Shown: positions 24,966 to 36,017 of the stretch, piece by piece
Layout: each line of letters opens with the position of its first letter
How positions within the stretch are numbered: the stretch's first letter is position 1
Assembly: GCA_900129675.1 (NCBI GenBank)
Contig: FSRD01000001.1
Coordinates: 4,143,501-4,207,500 of the forward strand
Direction of reading: 5' to 3'
Origin: Bradyrhizobium erythrophlei
Lineage (GTDB): Bacteria; Pseudomonadota; Alphaproteobacteria; Rhizobiales; Xanthobacteraceae
DNA length: 64,000 nt
The notes under the pieces: model-generated
Told to the model about the DNA's origin: nothing
The model's input: the letters and a program-made list of their open reading frames with translations, nothing else
Database searches by the model: none
Program-made: the position numbers and the translations under genes

Positions 24966-26276
24966 ATGCCGGTGCGCAATGCTGCACGCCTGCTCGTCGG
25001 AGTGACCGCCGCGTTGGCGGTGCTGGGCATGGCGGTTTCCGCCGATGCGCAGGAAAAGAAAATCAAGATCGGTGTGATCTTCGACCTGACCGGCCCGCTC
25101 GCCGGCGGCGGCTCCGAGCTGCAATATACCGGCGTCAAGATCATGCTCGACCACTACGCCAAGACGGGCGTCGAGGGCTACAAGGTCGAGGCCGTCTATG
25201 CCGACGCCCAGAGCAAGCCCGATGTCGCCATCAACGAGGCGGTGCGTCTGCTGGAGCAGGAAAAAGTCGACATGCTGATGGGCTTCTTCTCGTCGGCGCA
25301 GTGCGTGCCGGTGTCGGCGCGCGTCGAGCAGATGAAGAAATTCATGTGGATCACCACCTGCATTTCCTCCGGCGTGTTCGGCGGCAAGAACTACAAATAC
25401 GTGTTCCGTCCGCAGGCGGCCGGCGACCAGTACGGCATGATGACGACGGACTTCATCGCGCAGAACTCGCTGTCCAAGTTCGGCAAGGAGCCGAAGGATC
25501 TGCGGGTCGCCATCATCCACGAGGACGGCGCCTATGGCGTCGACGTCGCCAGGGGCAACGAGGCCGGGGTCAAGAAGGCCGGCTTCAACCTGGTGCTGAA
25601 GGAAGGCTATTCGGCCACCGCGCCCGATCTCTCCGCGCTGGTGACCAAGCTGAAGCGGGCCCGGCCCGACGTGATTTTCCACACCGGCTACAACCCTGAC
25701 ATCACGCTGCTGTTCCGGCAGGCGCGCGAACAGGGCCTGAAGTTCGGCGCGATCGTCGGCCATGGCGCGGGCTATGGCGTGTACGAGAAGCTGAAGGAAG
25801 GTCTCGGCGCCGACGCCAATTTCCTCTTCAACACCGATCCGATCTCGATCTGGCTCGCCAACCAGAAGACCATGGATCCGAAGCTGCCTGATGTCATCAA
25901 GATGGTCGGCGAGGAGTTCGACAAGCTGAAGCCCGGCGTCGCCATCCGCTCCGCCCATGTCGGCATCGGCGCTTCCAACGCCTATGTCTTCCTCGACGAT
26001 GTGCTGCCGCGGGCGATCAAGAAATATGGCGGGGTCGATCCCGACGCGTTGCGCAAGGCGGCGCTCGATACCGACATCCCCGAAGGCGGCACCATGCTCG
26101 GCTTCGGCGTCAAGTTCTACGGCGAAGGCAGCCAGTTCGCCGGGCAGAACGAGCGCTCATACCCGGTGGTGCTGCAGTACATCGACGACAAGTCGTATGT
26201 GGTGTGGCCGAAGAGTCAGATGCAGCGCGAAACCGTGCTGCCGCTGCCGAAGGGTACCACGTTCAGCAATCAGTAA
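24966..26276 (+). CDS. Branched-chain amino-acid-type ABC transporter substrate-binding protein 3
   Basis: 436 aa. Signal peptide LLVGVTAALAVLGMAVSADAQE, mature start KKIKIGVIFDLTGPLAGGGSELQYTG, the Peripla_BP_6 opening. ADAQSKPDVAINEAVRLLEQEKVD and MLMGFFSSAQCVPVSARVEQ mark the first lobe. A long C-terminal lobe ends VVWPKSQMQRETVLPLP. It is clearly more distant from the receptors at 14565 and 19276 than those are from each other. First gene of an operon with LivG, LivF, LivH and LivM. Confidence 0.92.
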   Translation: MPVRNAARLLVGVTAALAVLGMAVSADAQEKKIKIGVIFDLTGPLAGGGSELQYTGVKIMLDHYAKTGVEGYKVEAVYADAQSKPDVAINEAVRLLEQEKVDMLMGFFSSAQCVPVSARVEQMKKFMWITTCISSGVFGGKNYKYVFRPQAAGDQYGMMTTDFIAQNSLSKFGKEPKDLRVAIIHEDGAYGVDVARGNEAGVKKAGFNLVLKEGYSATAPDLSALVTKLKRARPDVIFHTGYNPDITLLFRQAREQGLKFGAIVGHGAGYGVYEKLKEGLGADANFLFNTDPISIWLANQKTMDPKLPDVIKMVGEEFDKLKPGVAIRSAHVGIGASNAYVFLDDVLPRAIKKYGGVDPDALRKAALDTDIPEGGTMLGFGVKFYGEGSQFAGQNERSYPVVLQYIDDKSYVVWPKSQMQRETVLPLPKGTTFSNQ

Positions 26277-26293
26277 GCCCGGCGGCGGGCTTA
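26274..26293 (+). terminator. Intercistronic hairpin overlapping receptor stop
   Basis: TAAGCCC (starting in the stop codon) pairs with GGGCTTA across a 6-nt loop and is followed directly by AAGGAG, the ribosome site of the LivG gene. It may lower downstream expression relative to the receptor and shape access to that ribosome site. Analogous to the hairpin at 15849-15870. Confidence 0.5.
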
Positions 26294-26306
26294 AGGAGTA
26301 TTTGAG

Positions 26307-27074
26307 GTGCTGACGGTGAGCGGGTTGGTGAAGCGCTTTGGCGGCTTCACCGCGGTCAACAACGTGTCGTTCCGGGTCGAGCAGGGCGAGATTCTCGGCC
26401 TGATCGGCCCCAACGGCTCGGGCAAGAGCACGATCTTCAACATGCTGTCGGGCACGCTGGTGCCGACGGCGGGCTCGATCGAGTTTGACGGCGCGGAGAT
26501 ATCGGGCGTCGCACCGCACCGGATCATCAACCGCGGCGTCGGCCGCACCTTCCAGATCCCGCGGCCGTTCCATCGGCTGACGATTTTCGAGAACGTGGCG
26601 CTGGCCGGCTTCTACGGCCAGGGCAGCCACAGCCGGGCCATTGCCGACGAAGCCGCCGAACGTGCGCTCGGCATGGTCGGCCTGCCGACCGATCGGCACG
26701 CCAGCGTCGATGGCCTAGGCGCCGCCGGCCTGAAAAAGCTCGAACTGGCGAAAGCGCTGGCGACCGGCCCGAAATTGTTGCTGGCCGACGAAAGCCTCGG
26801 CGGGCTCGACGAGACCGAGATGGACGCCGCCGCTGACATGCTGCGCAAAATCCGCGACGAACTCGGCATCACCATCATCTGGGTCGAGCACATCATGGGC
26901 GTGCTGATGCGCGTGGTCGATCGCGTCATGGTGCTCGATCACGGCGAGAAGATTTCGGAAGGGCTGCCGTCGGCGGTCGCCAGCGATCCCAGGGTGATCG
27001 AGGTCTATCTCGGCACCGATGCGGATTCGAGCCAGGTCGCGGCCGCCGAAGCGCGCCGCCGCGCGGGAGCCTGA
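26307..27074 (+). CDS. Branched-chain amino-acid ABC transporter ATP-binding protein (LivG type)
   Basis: 255 aa from a GTG at 26307 preceded by AAGGAG. Walker A GPNGSGKST, LivG-type Q-loop RTFQIPRPFHRLTI. The signature is degenerate (AAGLKKLELAKALATGP) and Walker B reads LLLADESLGGLD, with the catalytic Glu kept. The switch segment is WVEHIMGVLM with His. The C-terminal helix carries DADSSQVAAAEARRR. The degenerate signature means LivF probably supplies the stronger ATPase site. Part of the 24966-29649 operon. Confidence 0.9.
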   Translation: MLTVSGLVKRFGGFTAVNNVSFRVEQGEILGLIGPNGSGKSTIFNMLSGTLVPTAGSIEFDGAEISGVAPHRIINRGVGRTFQIPRPFHRLTIFENVALAGFYGQGSHSRAIADEAAERALGMVGLPTDRHASVDGLGAAGLKKLELAKALATGPKLLLADESLGGLDETEMDAAADMLRKIRDELGITIIWVEHIMGVLMRVVDRVMVLDHGEKISEGLPSAVASDPRVIEVYLGTDADSSQVAAAEARRRAGA

Positions 27075-27075
27075 C

Positions 27076-27780
<705 letters not shown>

Positions 27781-27793
27781 GGCGAGGGCGGCG

Positions 27794-28675
27794 ATGCAGG
27801 CATTTCTCGACATCTTCGACATCTATCTGCTCGAAGCCGTGGTCAACGGCATCCTGCTCGGCGGGGTGCTGGCGCTGCTGGCGCTCGGGCTCAATTTGAT
27901 CTTCGGCGTCATCGACGTGACCTGGATCTGCTATGCCGAGCTGGTCATGATTGGCATGTACGGCATGTATTACCTGGTCCAGGTCTTCGGCGTGCCGTAC
28001 TGGGCCGCGGCGCCGCTCACCATTCTATTGGTCGCAGCGCTCGGGGCGGCGCTGCATTACATCGTGATCGCGCCGCTGTTGACGGCGCCGCCGATCAACC
28101 AGCTGCTGGCGACCGGTGGCGTGCTGTTCATCCTGCAGAGCTTTGCCACCGTCGCCTTCGGCATCGACTTCCGCAATCTCGGCATCCGCCTGCCGGTGCT
28201 GGCATTCGGCGAGATGCATTTCAGCTACGCCCGGCTGTTGTCGTTTGCCGCCGCCCTGATCGGCATGGTGGCGGTCTATCTCTTCATGACGCGCACCTTT
28301 ACCGGCACCGCGATCCGCGCCATCTCGCAGGACCGCCAGATCATGTCGCTGATGGGCGTCGATACCAGGCGCATCTACCTCATCACCTCGGCGCTGGGCG
28401 GCGCGCTCGCGGGGCTGGCGGCCTGCCTCCTGGTGCTGCAATACGACGTGCATCCGTTCGTCGGGCTGTCGTTCGGCCCGATCACTTTCCTGATCTGCGT
28501 GCTCGGGGGTTTGGGCAATTTCGTCGGCGGCTTCATCGCGGCGTTCGTGTTCGCCGAGATCATTTCGCTGGGCGGGCTGTTCTCGGACCTCGAATGGGGC
28601 TACGTGCTGGCCTTCGCCTTCTTCATCGTCATGATGTTCATCCGGCCCGCCGGCCTGCTGGCGAGGCGCACGTGA
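27794..28675 (+). CDS. Branched-chain amino-acid ABC transporter permease (LivH type)
   Basis: 293 aa. Opening VVNGILLGGVLALLALGLNLIFGVIDVTWICYAELVMIG is the LivH pattern; the coupling loop is TRTFTGTAIRAISQDRQIMSLMGVD and the end is FFIVMMFIRPAGLLARR. About eight helices. GGCGAGGGCGG precedes the ATG, 13 bp after LivF. Overlaps the LivM start (GTGA). Confidence 0.92.
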   Translation: MQAFLDIFDIYLLEAVVNGILLGGVLALLALGLNLIFGVIDVTWICYAELVMIGMYGMYYLVQVFGVPYWAAAPLTILLVAALGAALHYIVIAPLLTAPPINQLLATGGVLFILQSFATVAFGIDFRNLGIRLPVLAFGEMHFSYARLLSFAAALIGMVAVYLFMTRTFTGTAIRAISQDRQIMSLMGVDTRRIYLITSALGGALAGLAACLLVLQYDVHPFVGLSFGPITFLICVLGGLGNFVGGFIAAFVFAEIISLGGLFSDLEWGYVLAFAFFIVMMFIRPAGLLARRT

Positions 28676-29649
28676 ACCCGCGATACCTTGCCTGGGCGGC
28701 CGGAATAGCGGCGCTGATCGCGCTGCCTTTCGTCTATCGCGACCCCTACCATCTGCATATCCTGGTGCTGATCCTGATCTGGTCGTTCGCCTACACCTCG
28801 TGGTCGATCATGGGCCGCTTCGGCCTGGTGTCGCTCGGGCATGGCGGCTTCATGGGCGTCGGCGCCTATGTCACGGCGCTGCTGTGGAACCACCTCGGCG
28901 TGTCGCCATGGATCGGCATTCCCGTCAGCATGCTGGCGGCAGGGGTGCTGGCGCTCGTGGTCGCCTATCCCTGCTTCCGCTTCCGCATCACCGGCCATTA
29001 TTTCGTGCTGGTGACGCTGGCGCTGTCCGGCATCGTGCTGCAGGTCATCACCGCCACCCGCGACTACACCGGCGGGTCGCTCGGCTATACGCCGAACCGC
29101 ACCAGGGGCAGCGCGTTGCTGGCGCTGCAGTTCGACGACAAGGCGACGTGGTACCTCATCGCGCTGTTCGTCTGGCTCACAGGACTGTTGATCTGGCGCT
29201 GGGTCGACCGCAGCATGAGCCGCTACGCGATGGAGGCGATCTCGGAGGACGAGGACGCGGCCGCTGCGGCCGGTGTCAACGTGACCGCCGAAAAGCTCAA
29301 GATCACGCTGATCTCGGCGCTGATGACGGCGCTGGCGGGTGCGCTGTACTGCCAGTACCAGATGTTCATCTCGCCAGACACGGTGAGCGGCATCTCGGTG
29401 TCGCTGCAGATGGTGTTTGCCGTTATCGTGGGCGGCGTTTACGTGTCGCTCGGGCCGACGGTCGGCGCCATCATCACCATCCTGCTGGCGGAAATCCTGC
29501 GCATCGGCTTCGGGACCAAGGCGGTGGGCTGGGACAACCTCGTCTATGGCGTGCTGCTGGTGCTGTTCATCATATTCCTTCCCAAGGGCATTCTTGGTAG
29601 CGTGATCGCGAGATTGAAAACGCAACGCAAGATGCCCCAGAGGTCATGA
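28672..29649 (+). CDS. Branched-chain amino-acid ABC transporter permease (LivM type)
   Basis: 325 aa starting at a GTG (28672) that overlaps the LivH stop as GTGA. Helices begin AAGIAALIALPFVY. The LivM core SWSIMGRFGLVSLGHGGFMGVGAY and coupling loop EAISEDEDAAAAAGVNVTAEKLK are present, ending FIIFLPKGILGSVIARLK. Its stop overlaps the ppk2 start (ATGA), so the polyphosphate kinase gene is translationally coupled to the end of this transport operon, although it is functionally unrelated. Confidence 0.92.
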   Translation: MNPRYLAWAAGIAALIALPFVYRDPYHLHILVLILIWSFAYTSWSIMGRFGLVSLGHGGFMGVGAYVTALLWNHLGVSPWIGIPVSMLAAGVLALVVAYPCFRFRITGHYFVLVTLALSGIVLQVITATRDYTGGSLGYTPNRTRGSALLALQFDDKATWYLIALFVWLTGLLIWRWVDRSMSRYAMEAISEDEDAAAAAGVNVTAEKLKITLISALMTALAGALYCQYQMFISPDTVSGISVSLQMVFAVIVGGVYVSLGPTVGAIITILLAEILRIGFGTKAVGWDNLVYGVLLVLFIIFLPKGILGSVIARLKTQRKMPQRS

Positions 29650-30572
29650 GCAAGAAACCGACGCAGCCGCTCGCCGACGAGCTGAGACCCTTCATCGCGC
29701 CGTTCCGCTTCGACGGATCGGTTGAATTCCATCTCAAATCGCACAGGACCGACGAGAAGGGCGGTCTCGACAAGGACAAGGCCGAGAAGATTCTCGATGC
29801 CAACCGCAAGCGGCTGAACGATTTTCAGGAGAAACTTTACGCGCAGGACCGCTGGTCGCTGCTGCTGATCTTTCAGGGCATGGACGCCGCCGGCAAGGAC
29901 TCGGCGATCAAGAGCATCTTTGACGGCATCAATCCGCAGGGCTGCGAAGTCACTTCGTTCAAGCTGCCGTCGACGCTCGAACTCAATCACGATTACCTGT
30001 GGCGCAGCATGATCGCGCTGCCGCAGCGCGGCCGCATCGGCATCTTCAACCGTTCCTACTACGAGGAATGCCTGGTGGTGCGGGTGCGCCCGGAAATCCT
30101 CGGCAAGCAAAAACTTCCCGCCCGGCTCGTCACCAAGGACATCTGGCGCGACCGGTTCGAGGATATTTCCGCGGTCGAACGCTATCTGGCGCGCAACGGC
30201 ACCGTGATCCTGAAGTTTTTCCTCAACGTTTCCAGGGAAGAGCAGCGCGCCCGCTTCCTCGCCCGGCTGGAGGAGCCGGCGAAGAACTGGAAATTCTCGC
30301 TTGCGGATATTTCCGAGCGCGCGCTGTGGCCGAAATATCAGGCCGCCTACCAGGAGGTGATCCGCCACACCTCGACCCGGTCGGCGCCGTGGCACGTGGT
30401 GCCCGCCGACCACAAATGGTTCGCGCGCGTCGTGATCGGCTCGACCATCGTCGCTGCGCTCGACCGGCTCGACCTGCATTTTCCGAAAGTCGACAAGGCC
30501 GAGCGCAGCGAATTCAAGCAGGTGCGCGAAGCGCTGCTGGCCGAAGGCAAGGGCGCGGGGAAGAAGAAGTAG
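29646..30572 (+). CDS. ppk2: Polyphosphate kinase 2
   Basis: 308 aa. The P-loop-like FQGMDAAGKDSAIK (about 76-89), the Walker B region GIFNRSYYEECLVVRV, the lid with REEQRARFLARLEEPAKNWKF, and WHVVPADHKWFAR near the end are diagnostic for PPK2. It transfers phosphate between polyphosphate and nucleoside mono- or diphosphates. Lacking tandem domains, it is a single-domain (class I or III) enzyme. It overlaps livM by 4 bp and converges with a CYTH-CHAD gene 148 bp away, whose CHAD domain is expected to bind polyphosphate. Confidence 0.93.
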   Translation: MSKKPTQPLADELRPFIAPFRFDGSVEFHLKSHRTDEKGGLDKDKAEKILDANRKRLNDFQEKLYAQDRWSLLLIFQGMDAAGKDSAIKSIFDGINPQGCEVTSFKLPSTLELNHDYLWRSMIALPQRGRIGIFNRSYYEECLVVRVRPEILGKQKLPARLVTKDIWRDRFEDISAVERYLARNGTVILKFFLNVSREEQRARFLARLEEPAKNWKFSLADISERALWPKYQAAYQEVIRHTSTRSAPWHVVPADHKWFARVVIGSTIVAALDRLDLHFPKVDKAERSEFKQVREALLAEGKGAGKKK

Positions 30573-30720
30573 GGTGGGCGAAGGCGCTCTTGCGCGGTGC
30601 CCACCATTCGATCGTGGGCGCGCAGGCGGAGCCCGTCATCGGGCGCGCATTCGCGCGACCCGGTGGCTTTGCTAACCTATGGCATACCTGCGGTCAGCCC
30701 GAACGCGGGTGACGAAAGCG

Positions 30721-32233
30721 TCAGCCAGGTCCGGAAAGATGGCGAAGCGCGCGCAGTTGCTTTGCTGCCGCCTTCATGAGAGGCCTTGCCTGCTCATCCT
30801 CGCGGCCAACGATAATGCCCAAAGCAAACGCGCGGGCGCGCCTGTCTTGCGATGGTGCGCGGAGCGCCGCCTCTGCCGCCAGCTTTCGGTCTGCAATGAA
30901 GTCGTTGAGCGAGCCCAGAGCAATCCTGAATCTTCTTCGCATGTTTCGATAGACGTGCGAGCGCCTTTCGCTCGCGTTTGCTGCGGAAAAGGCTTTCGAA
31001 GAACTCGGCCGCGTACCTGAGCTTCTTCATGCTGATCCGGAATTTGTGCCGCTCGCGCGCCGTCATCTCTTGCAGCTTCTCTGCGTCCTTGTGTGCCTTC
31101 CTCATGCGCCGATCCAGCAGTTCCGCGGCGGACTCGCCAAGTTCGCTGGTTGCGACGCCCGTCCGGCCGCGCTGCGCCTCGATCCACTCGAGCACATCGA
31201 TGAGCAGCGCGCGGCATCGCGGCGAATTGACAGCCGTCCTCACCCGCTCGAGCGCCTCCGTGCGTTTTTTGGCAAATTGCCTCGCGATGGCTTTGCCGCC
31301 CCGCTGCGATGTTATTTCGCGGGCGACAGGATCAATCTTCTCCTGCAGGAAGACGTCGAGTTCGCGTGCAGGCGCAAGTTCGTTTGTCAGCCACCTGAGT
31401 TCTGCCTTGATCTCTTCGGTTTTCGCTGCGGGCAATGCCTTCGAAAACATCGAGATGGCCGCGCGCAGGCGGCGCAAGCCTACGCGCATCTGGTGTACGC
31501 CTTCCGGATCAAGGTTACGGACGGCATCGGCGTTTCCGGAAAAATGGCGAAGCGCGGAGCGGGCGATGACCTGGAAACCCTCGATGGCGGTCATTCGCTT
31601 CTCAAGCTCGATTGGCTCGGCAAATACGGCTTGAGCGCGCTTGCCGTTGACGAGATCGTAGCGCTGGTCTGCCTTCGCTCTCAAACAAAGCTCGGCCGCG
31701 AGCTTTCGCTCCAGCGCCTTCGCGACGCGAAACAGGTCCTTTGCTGGTCCGCTTTTCAATTCGATTTCAACCTCCTCGATGCGGCTTGTGCGCCCCGCCG
31801 CGACGATCCTGCCGTGATCAATGGCAAGTTCCAGTTGGCTCCGTTTGGTGCGGATCGGCAGGGTGGTGCGGTGTACCGGGGTCTCGAAGATCGGCTTCAG
31901 CTTGCGCTGCAACTTCGTGGCAAAGGGCTCAAGCGGGGTGCCGTCCGCCCCGTCGAGATCGGGGGTGCGACCTTCTATTTCGGTTTCCCACTCGCCGCGG
32001 CCGAACTGCGCGCCGGACGTTTTCTTGATCGTTTGAACGTGCTTGCCGCCCGTTCGCCTGACCCGGAGAAGAAGTCCGCAGCGTTTCAGCCTGTGTTTCG
32101 GGGTATCGAAATAGGTCGACAGCAGATTGCTCTCCGAGCGCTGGCCAATTTTGCAGCCGGGCACGGTCAATCCAGAAGATGCCCCGAGATGGCGCGTCGG
32201 CATGCGGAACTTGATTTCGGTCTCAACGCCCAT
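30721..32233 (-). pseudogene. CYTH-CHAD domain protein with one-base frameshift near its C-terminus
   Basis: The N-terminal CYTH domain (residues 1-200) has the ETEIKF (ExExK) motif and alternating charged strands such as LSTYFDTPKHRLKRCGLLLRVR. The CHAD domain follows, with EGVHQMRVGLRRLRAAISMF and RERHKFRISMKKLRYAAEFFESLF. After HAKKIQD the frame breaks: removing one base at the doubled A 30922-30923 restores ALGSLNDFIADRKLAAEAAL and the expected helical end, giving 503 aa. Unrepaired, the protein would run on in the wrong frame to 30794. Family roles: CYTH hydrolyses triphosphate/polyphosphate; CHAD binds polyphosphate. It converges with ppk2. Confidence 0.85.
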
Positions 32234-32438
32234 TTTGATGCTCGCTGAAACTGGCTGGCCGGTAACGCCCGAAGGCGCTTCCGGGTGCCGGCCCTCCGCA
32301 TCTTAGGTCATCCCTCCTGACCATCTTTTGGCATTGCGGTTCGCCACATTTCTCGTCTAGAACGGCCTTGGAGCGGCGTTCCGGCAACGAACCGTCAATG
32401 GTTTTGGCCGAGGATTCTGGCTCCTCAAGGGTCTGGCA

Positions 32439-32561
32439 ATGCTGATTCGCAGCGAAAAGTTGGGAGTTCGGGGTGGAGCGGCCAAGGCTGCCCCCGCGAT
32501 TCCGGCTGCGTCCATGCCCACCCTGCTTCTTGGCGGGCTTCTGCTTCTTATCGGCCCCTGA
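32439..32561 (+). CDS. Putative leucine-rich leader peptide upstream of leuA (40 aa)
   Basis: The ATG at 32439 has AAGGG 8 bp upstream. The 40-aa product ends MPTLLLGGLLLLIGP, i.e. seven Leu codons in eleven, all CTG or CTT, just before the stop at 32559. A shorter 15-aa version from the ATG at 32514 is possible but has no visible ribosome site. Strong hairpins overlap and follow the stop codon. This is the layout of leader peptides controlling leucine biosynthesis by ribosome-mediated attenuation. A plausible promoter is TTGCGG at 32334 with TCTAGA 16 bp on. The peptide itself would have no other function. Confidence 0.65.
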   Translation: MLIRSEKLGVRGGAAKAAPAIPAASMPTLLLGGLLLLIGP

Positions 32562-32597
32562 GGGCCGTCTGGGCGGTTGCGCCTGGGCACTCAGGGG
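32552..32597 (+). promoter_or_regulatory. Competing hairpins at the leuA leader (attenuator candidate)
   Basis: Hairpin A: CGGCCC (32552-32557) / GGGCCG (32562-32567), 4-nt loop containing the leader stop. Hairpin B: CCCCTGAG (32555-32562) / CTCAGGGG (32590-32597), perfect 8 bp, with an inner GGCG/CGCC stem. They share bases 32555-32562 and cannot form together. No T-run follows hairpin B, so whether the switch acts by intrinsic termination, Rho or another route is open. Confidence 0.55.
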
Positions 32598-32664
32598 TTC
32601 GCGCGAGATCACCAGACCCTTCAGCGCCTAGAAAACAGCGCACGACCCATAAGGAATTCTTCCA

Positions 32665-34224
<1,560 letters not shown>

Positions 34225-34237
34225 GGCGGCCGCACGT

Positions 34238-34317
34238 CATTGCGAACGAAGCGAAGCAATCCATCTCTCCGCGGAAAGAAAGCATGGATTGCTTCGTCGC
34301 TATCGCTCCTCGCAATG
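34238..34317. repeat. Palindromic repeat with AAGCGAAGCAATCCAT arms, copy 1
   Basis: CATTGCG...AAGCGAAGCAATCCAT on the left and ATGGATTGCTTCG...CGCAATG on the right form an imperfect inverted repeat of about 80 bp between leuA and the LysR gene. A second copy with the same arms lies at 47390-47465. It is a dispersed repeat class frequent in Bradyrhizobium-type genomes. Confidence 0.85.
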
Positions 34318-34454
34318 ATGCTGGAATGAAACGCGCATTTCTGGCCTCTGGTTAGAATCGTTTCCCAGAAAAGCGGGCTATTCCGCTTAAATTTGAGATC
34401 TATCACGCGATCGTTGGCGCTAACGTTCCACGTCCACAAATCGGGACGTCGCCC

Positions 34455-35444
34455 ATGTCGCTTGAATCGATCGACCTCGATGCGCCGCATCATCAGCGCG
34501 GTCCAAAACCCGCTGAAACCGCGCTCACGCGCCGGATCGATCTCACGACCTTGCGGCTGTTCATCGCGGTCTGCGACGAGCAGAACCTGACGCGGGCGGC
34601 GCAGCGCGAGGGCATCGCGGCGTCCGCCGTCTCCAAGCGGATGAACGATTTCGAGCTCGCCTTCGGCGTCACCTTGTTCAAGCGGCTGTCCAAGGGCATG
34701 GCTCTGACGCCCGCCGGCGAGGCGCTTTTGCACCACGCCCGCGTCACGCTGCTGAACGTCGAGAAAATCGCCGTCGAACTGTCCGAGTATTCGCAAGGCG
34801 TCCGCGGCCATGTCCGGATGCTCGCGAACCTCTCGGCGATCGTGCAGTTTTTGCCGGAAGATCTCTCCGCCTTTTTCAGCGCCCATGAATTGCTGCGGGT
34901 CGATCTGCAGGAGCGGCCGAGCGGGCAGGTGGTGCGGGGCATCGAGGAAGGCGCCGCCGCAATCGGCATCTGCTCCGGCGAGGCCGAGACGCGCAGCCTC
35001 GAGGCGTTTCATTACCGCACCGATAATCTGGTCGTGGTGGTGCGCGCGGATCACCCGCTGGCGAAGCGCGATCACCTGCTGTTCGCCGACACGCTCGACT
35101 TCGACCATGTCGGCCTGCATGCGGCGAGCTCGATCTATCTGCGGTCGCAATACGCCGCGACCCAAGCCGGCAAGTCGATGCGGCTGCGCATCAACGTGCC
35201 AGGCTTCGAGGCGGTCTGCCGCATGGTGCAGGCGAATATGGGCATCGGCCTGATCCCCGACCGCGCCTTCGAGGTGGTCGGCGCCGGCATGGGACTGCGA
35301 TCGATCCGCTTGCGCGACGAATGGGCGAAACGAGAACTCCGGATCGTCGTACGCGATGCCGCGCATCTATCCAGCACCAGCCGCCTCGTGCTCGATCATC
35401 TCCGCGCCGCGGAGCGGCCGGAGAGAGACGCCGTCAGCGCTTGA
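34455..35444 (+). CDS. LysR-family transcriptional regulator
   Basis: 329 aa with an N-terminal extension of about 27 residues before the helix-turn-helix (LTTLRLFIAVCDEQNLTRAAQREGIAASAVSKRM). The effector domain is of the PBP type (HVRMLANLSAIVQFLPEDLSAFF, then DNLVVVVRADHPLAK and MVQANMGIGLIPD). The ATG at 34455 is used; an in-frame start nearer the HTH is not obvious. It may regulate a distant gene: the neighbours are leuA upstream and a gene-free stretch downstream, neither divergent. Confidence 0.88.
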   Translation: MSLESIDLDAPHHQRGPKPAETALTRRIDLTTLRLFIAVCDEQNLTRAAQREGIAASAVSKRMNDFELAFGVTLFKRLSKGMALTPAGEALLHHARVTLLNVEKIAVELSEYSQGVRGHVRMLANLSAIVQFLPEDLSAFFSAHELLRVDLQERPSGQVVRGIEEGAAAIGICSGEAETRSLEAFHYRTDNLVVVVRADHPLAKRDHLLFADTLDFDHVGLHAASSIYLRSQYAATQAGKSMRLRINVPGFEAVCRMVQANMGIGLIPDRAFEVVGAGMGLRSIRLRDEWAKRELRIVVRDAAHLSSTSRLVLDHLRAAERPERDAVSA

Positions 35445-35933
35445 TGGGATCAGTGGAGCGAAGCGAAACATCGGTTGCGACTCATGGCAGGATCGCTCTC
35501 GCGCGCTTCAATCCATCCTGTGTGCGAGGTTGACGCAGACGCTACGTCCGCAATGCCCTGCGAACGGATGCATCCTCAACGTGCTCGACGGCGTCAGAAC
35601 TCACTCGGTTTGTGCTTTACCCAAATGGGGTATGACAGTGCGGGCGCGCGGGCCCTAAGGTGATGGCTTGGTCGGTCATGGCTTCTGTTGAGGCAGGGCA
35701 ATTGGAAGTGGTCGGCTTGGGCCGCCGGTTTTTCTCGATCAGCCGGCGGCCCGCTTGGGGTGTTTCCGGACTGTGATGGTCGCGGCCTGCCGGTATTCTT
35801 GAACCGTCGTTCCATCCGGGCATTTCCATCCATGCGATTTGGCGAAGCTTGCTTCGCTTTATCTATCGGATTGGTGCCAGGTGATCTGTCATGTGAACGC
35901 ATCGGAGGGGTGATCGGAAACGGATCGGCTTGA
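35445..35933. other. Gene-free stretch, no feature recognised
   Basis: About 490 bp between the LysR and LuxR genes. Short open frames on both strands have arginine-rich, low-complexity products without ribosome sites and are not called. A run near 35575-35660 (CGTGCTCGACGGC to GGGCGCGCGGGCCC) and the rest show no strong secondary structure. It probably holds the terminator of the LysR gene and decayed sequence. Confidence 0.5.
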
Positions 35934-35999
35934 ACGTAAACGCTTACGTACATACGTAAATGTGCGGATTGACGTCCGTGTGAGCCTTTAGCTAAAGGC
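35934..35999. promoter_or_regulatory. Two palindromes upstream of the LuxR-type gene
   Basis: ACGTAA (35934) / TTACGT (35944-35949) with a 4-nt centre, a third half-site ACGTAA at 35954, and a perfect 16-bp palindrome GCCTTTAGCTAAAGGC at 35984-35999 that ends 18 bp before the LuxR ATG. They look like operator sites for a dimeric regulator, perhaps the LuxR-type protein itself. Binding is not shown. Confidence 0.5.
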
Positions 36000-36017
36000 G
36001 CTCGCGGATGGTGTTGG

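Noticed and set aside
23039..25144. A 701-codon minus-strand open frame
   Set aside because: It is antisense to the receptor gene at 23072 and the NUDIX gene; His/Arg/Asp-rich composition is the usual shadow of GC-rich coding DNA.
32598..32664. Classical T-tract terminator for the leuA attenuator
   Set aside because: No GC-rich stem followed by a T-run was found between the leader and leuA, so intrinsic termination is not claimed.
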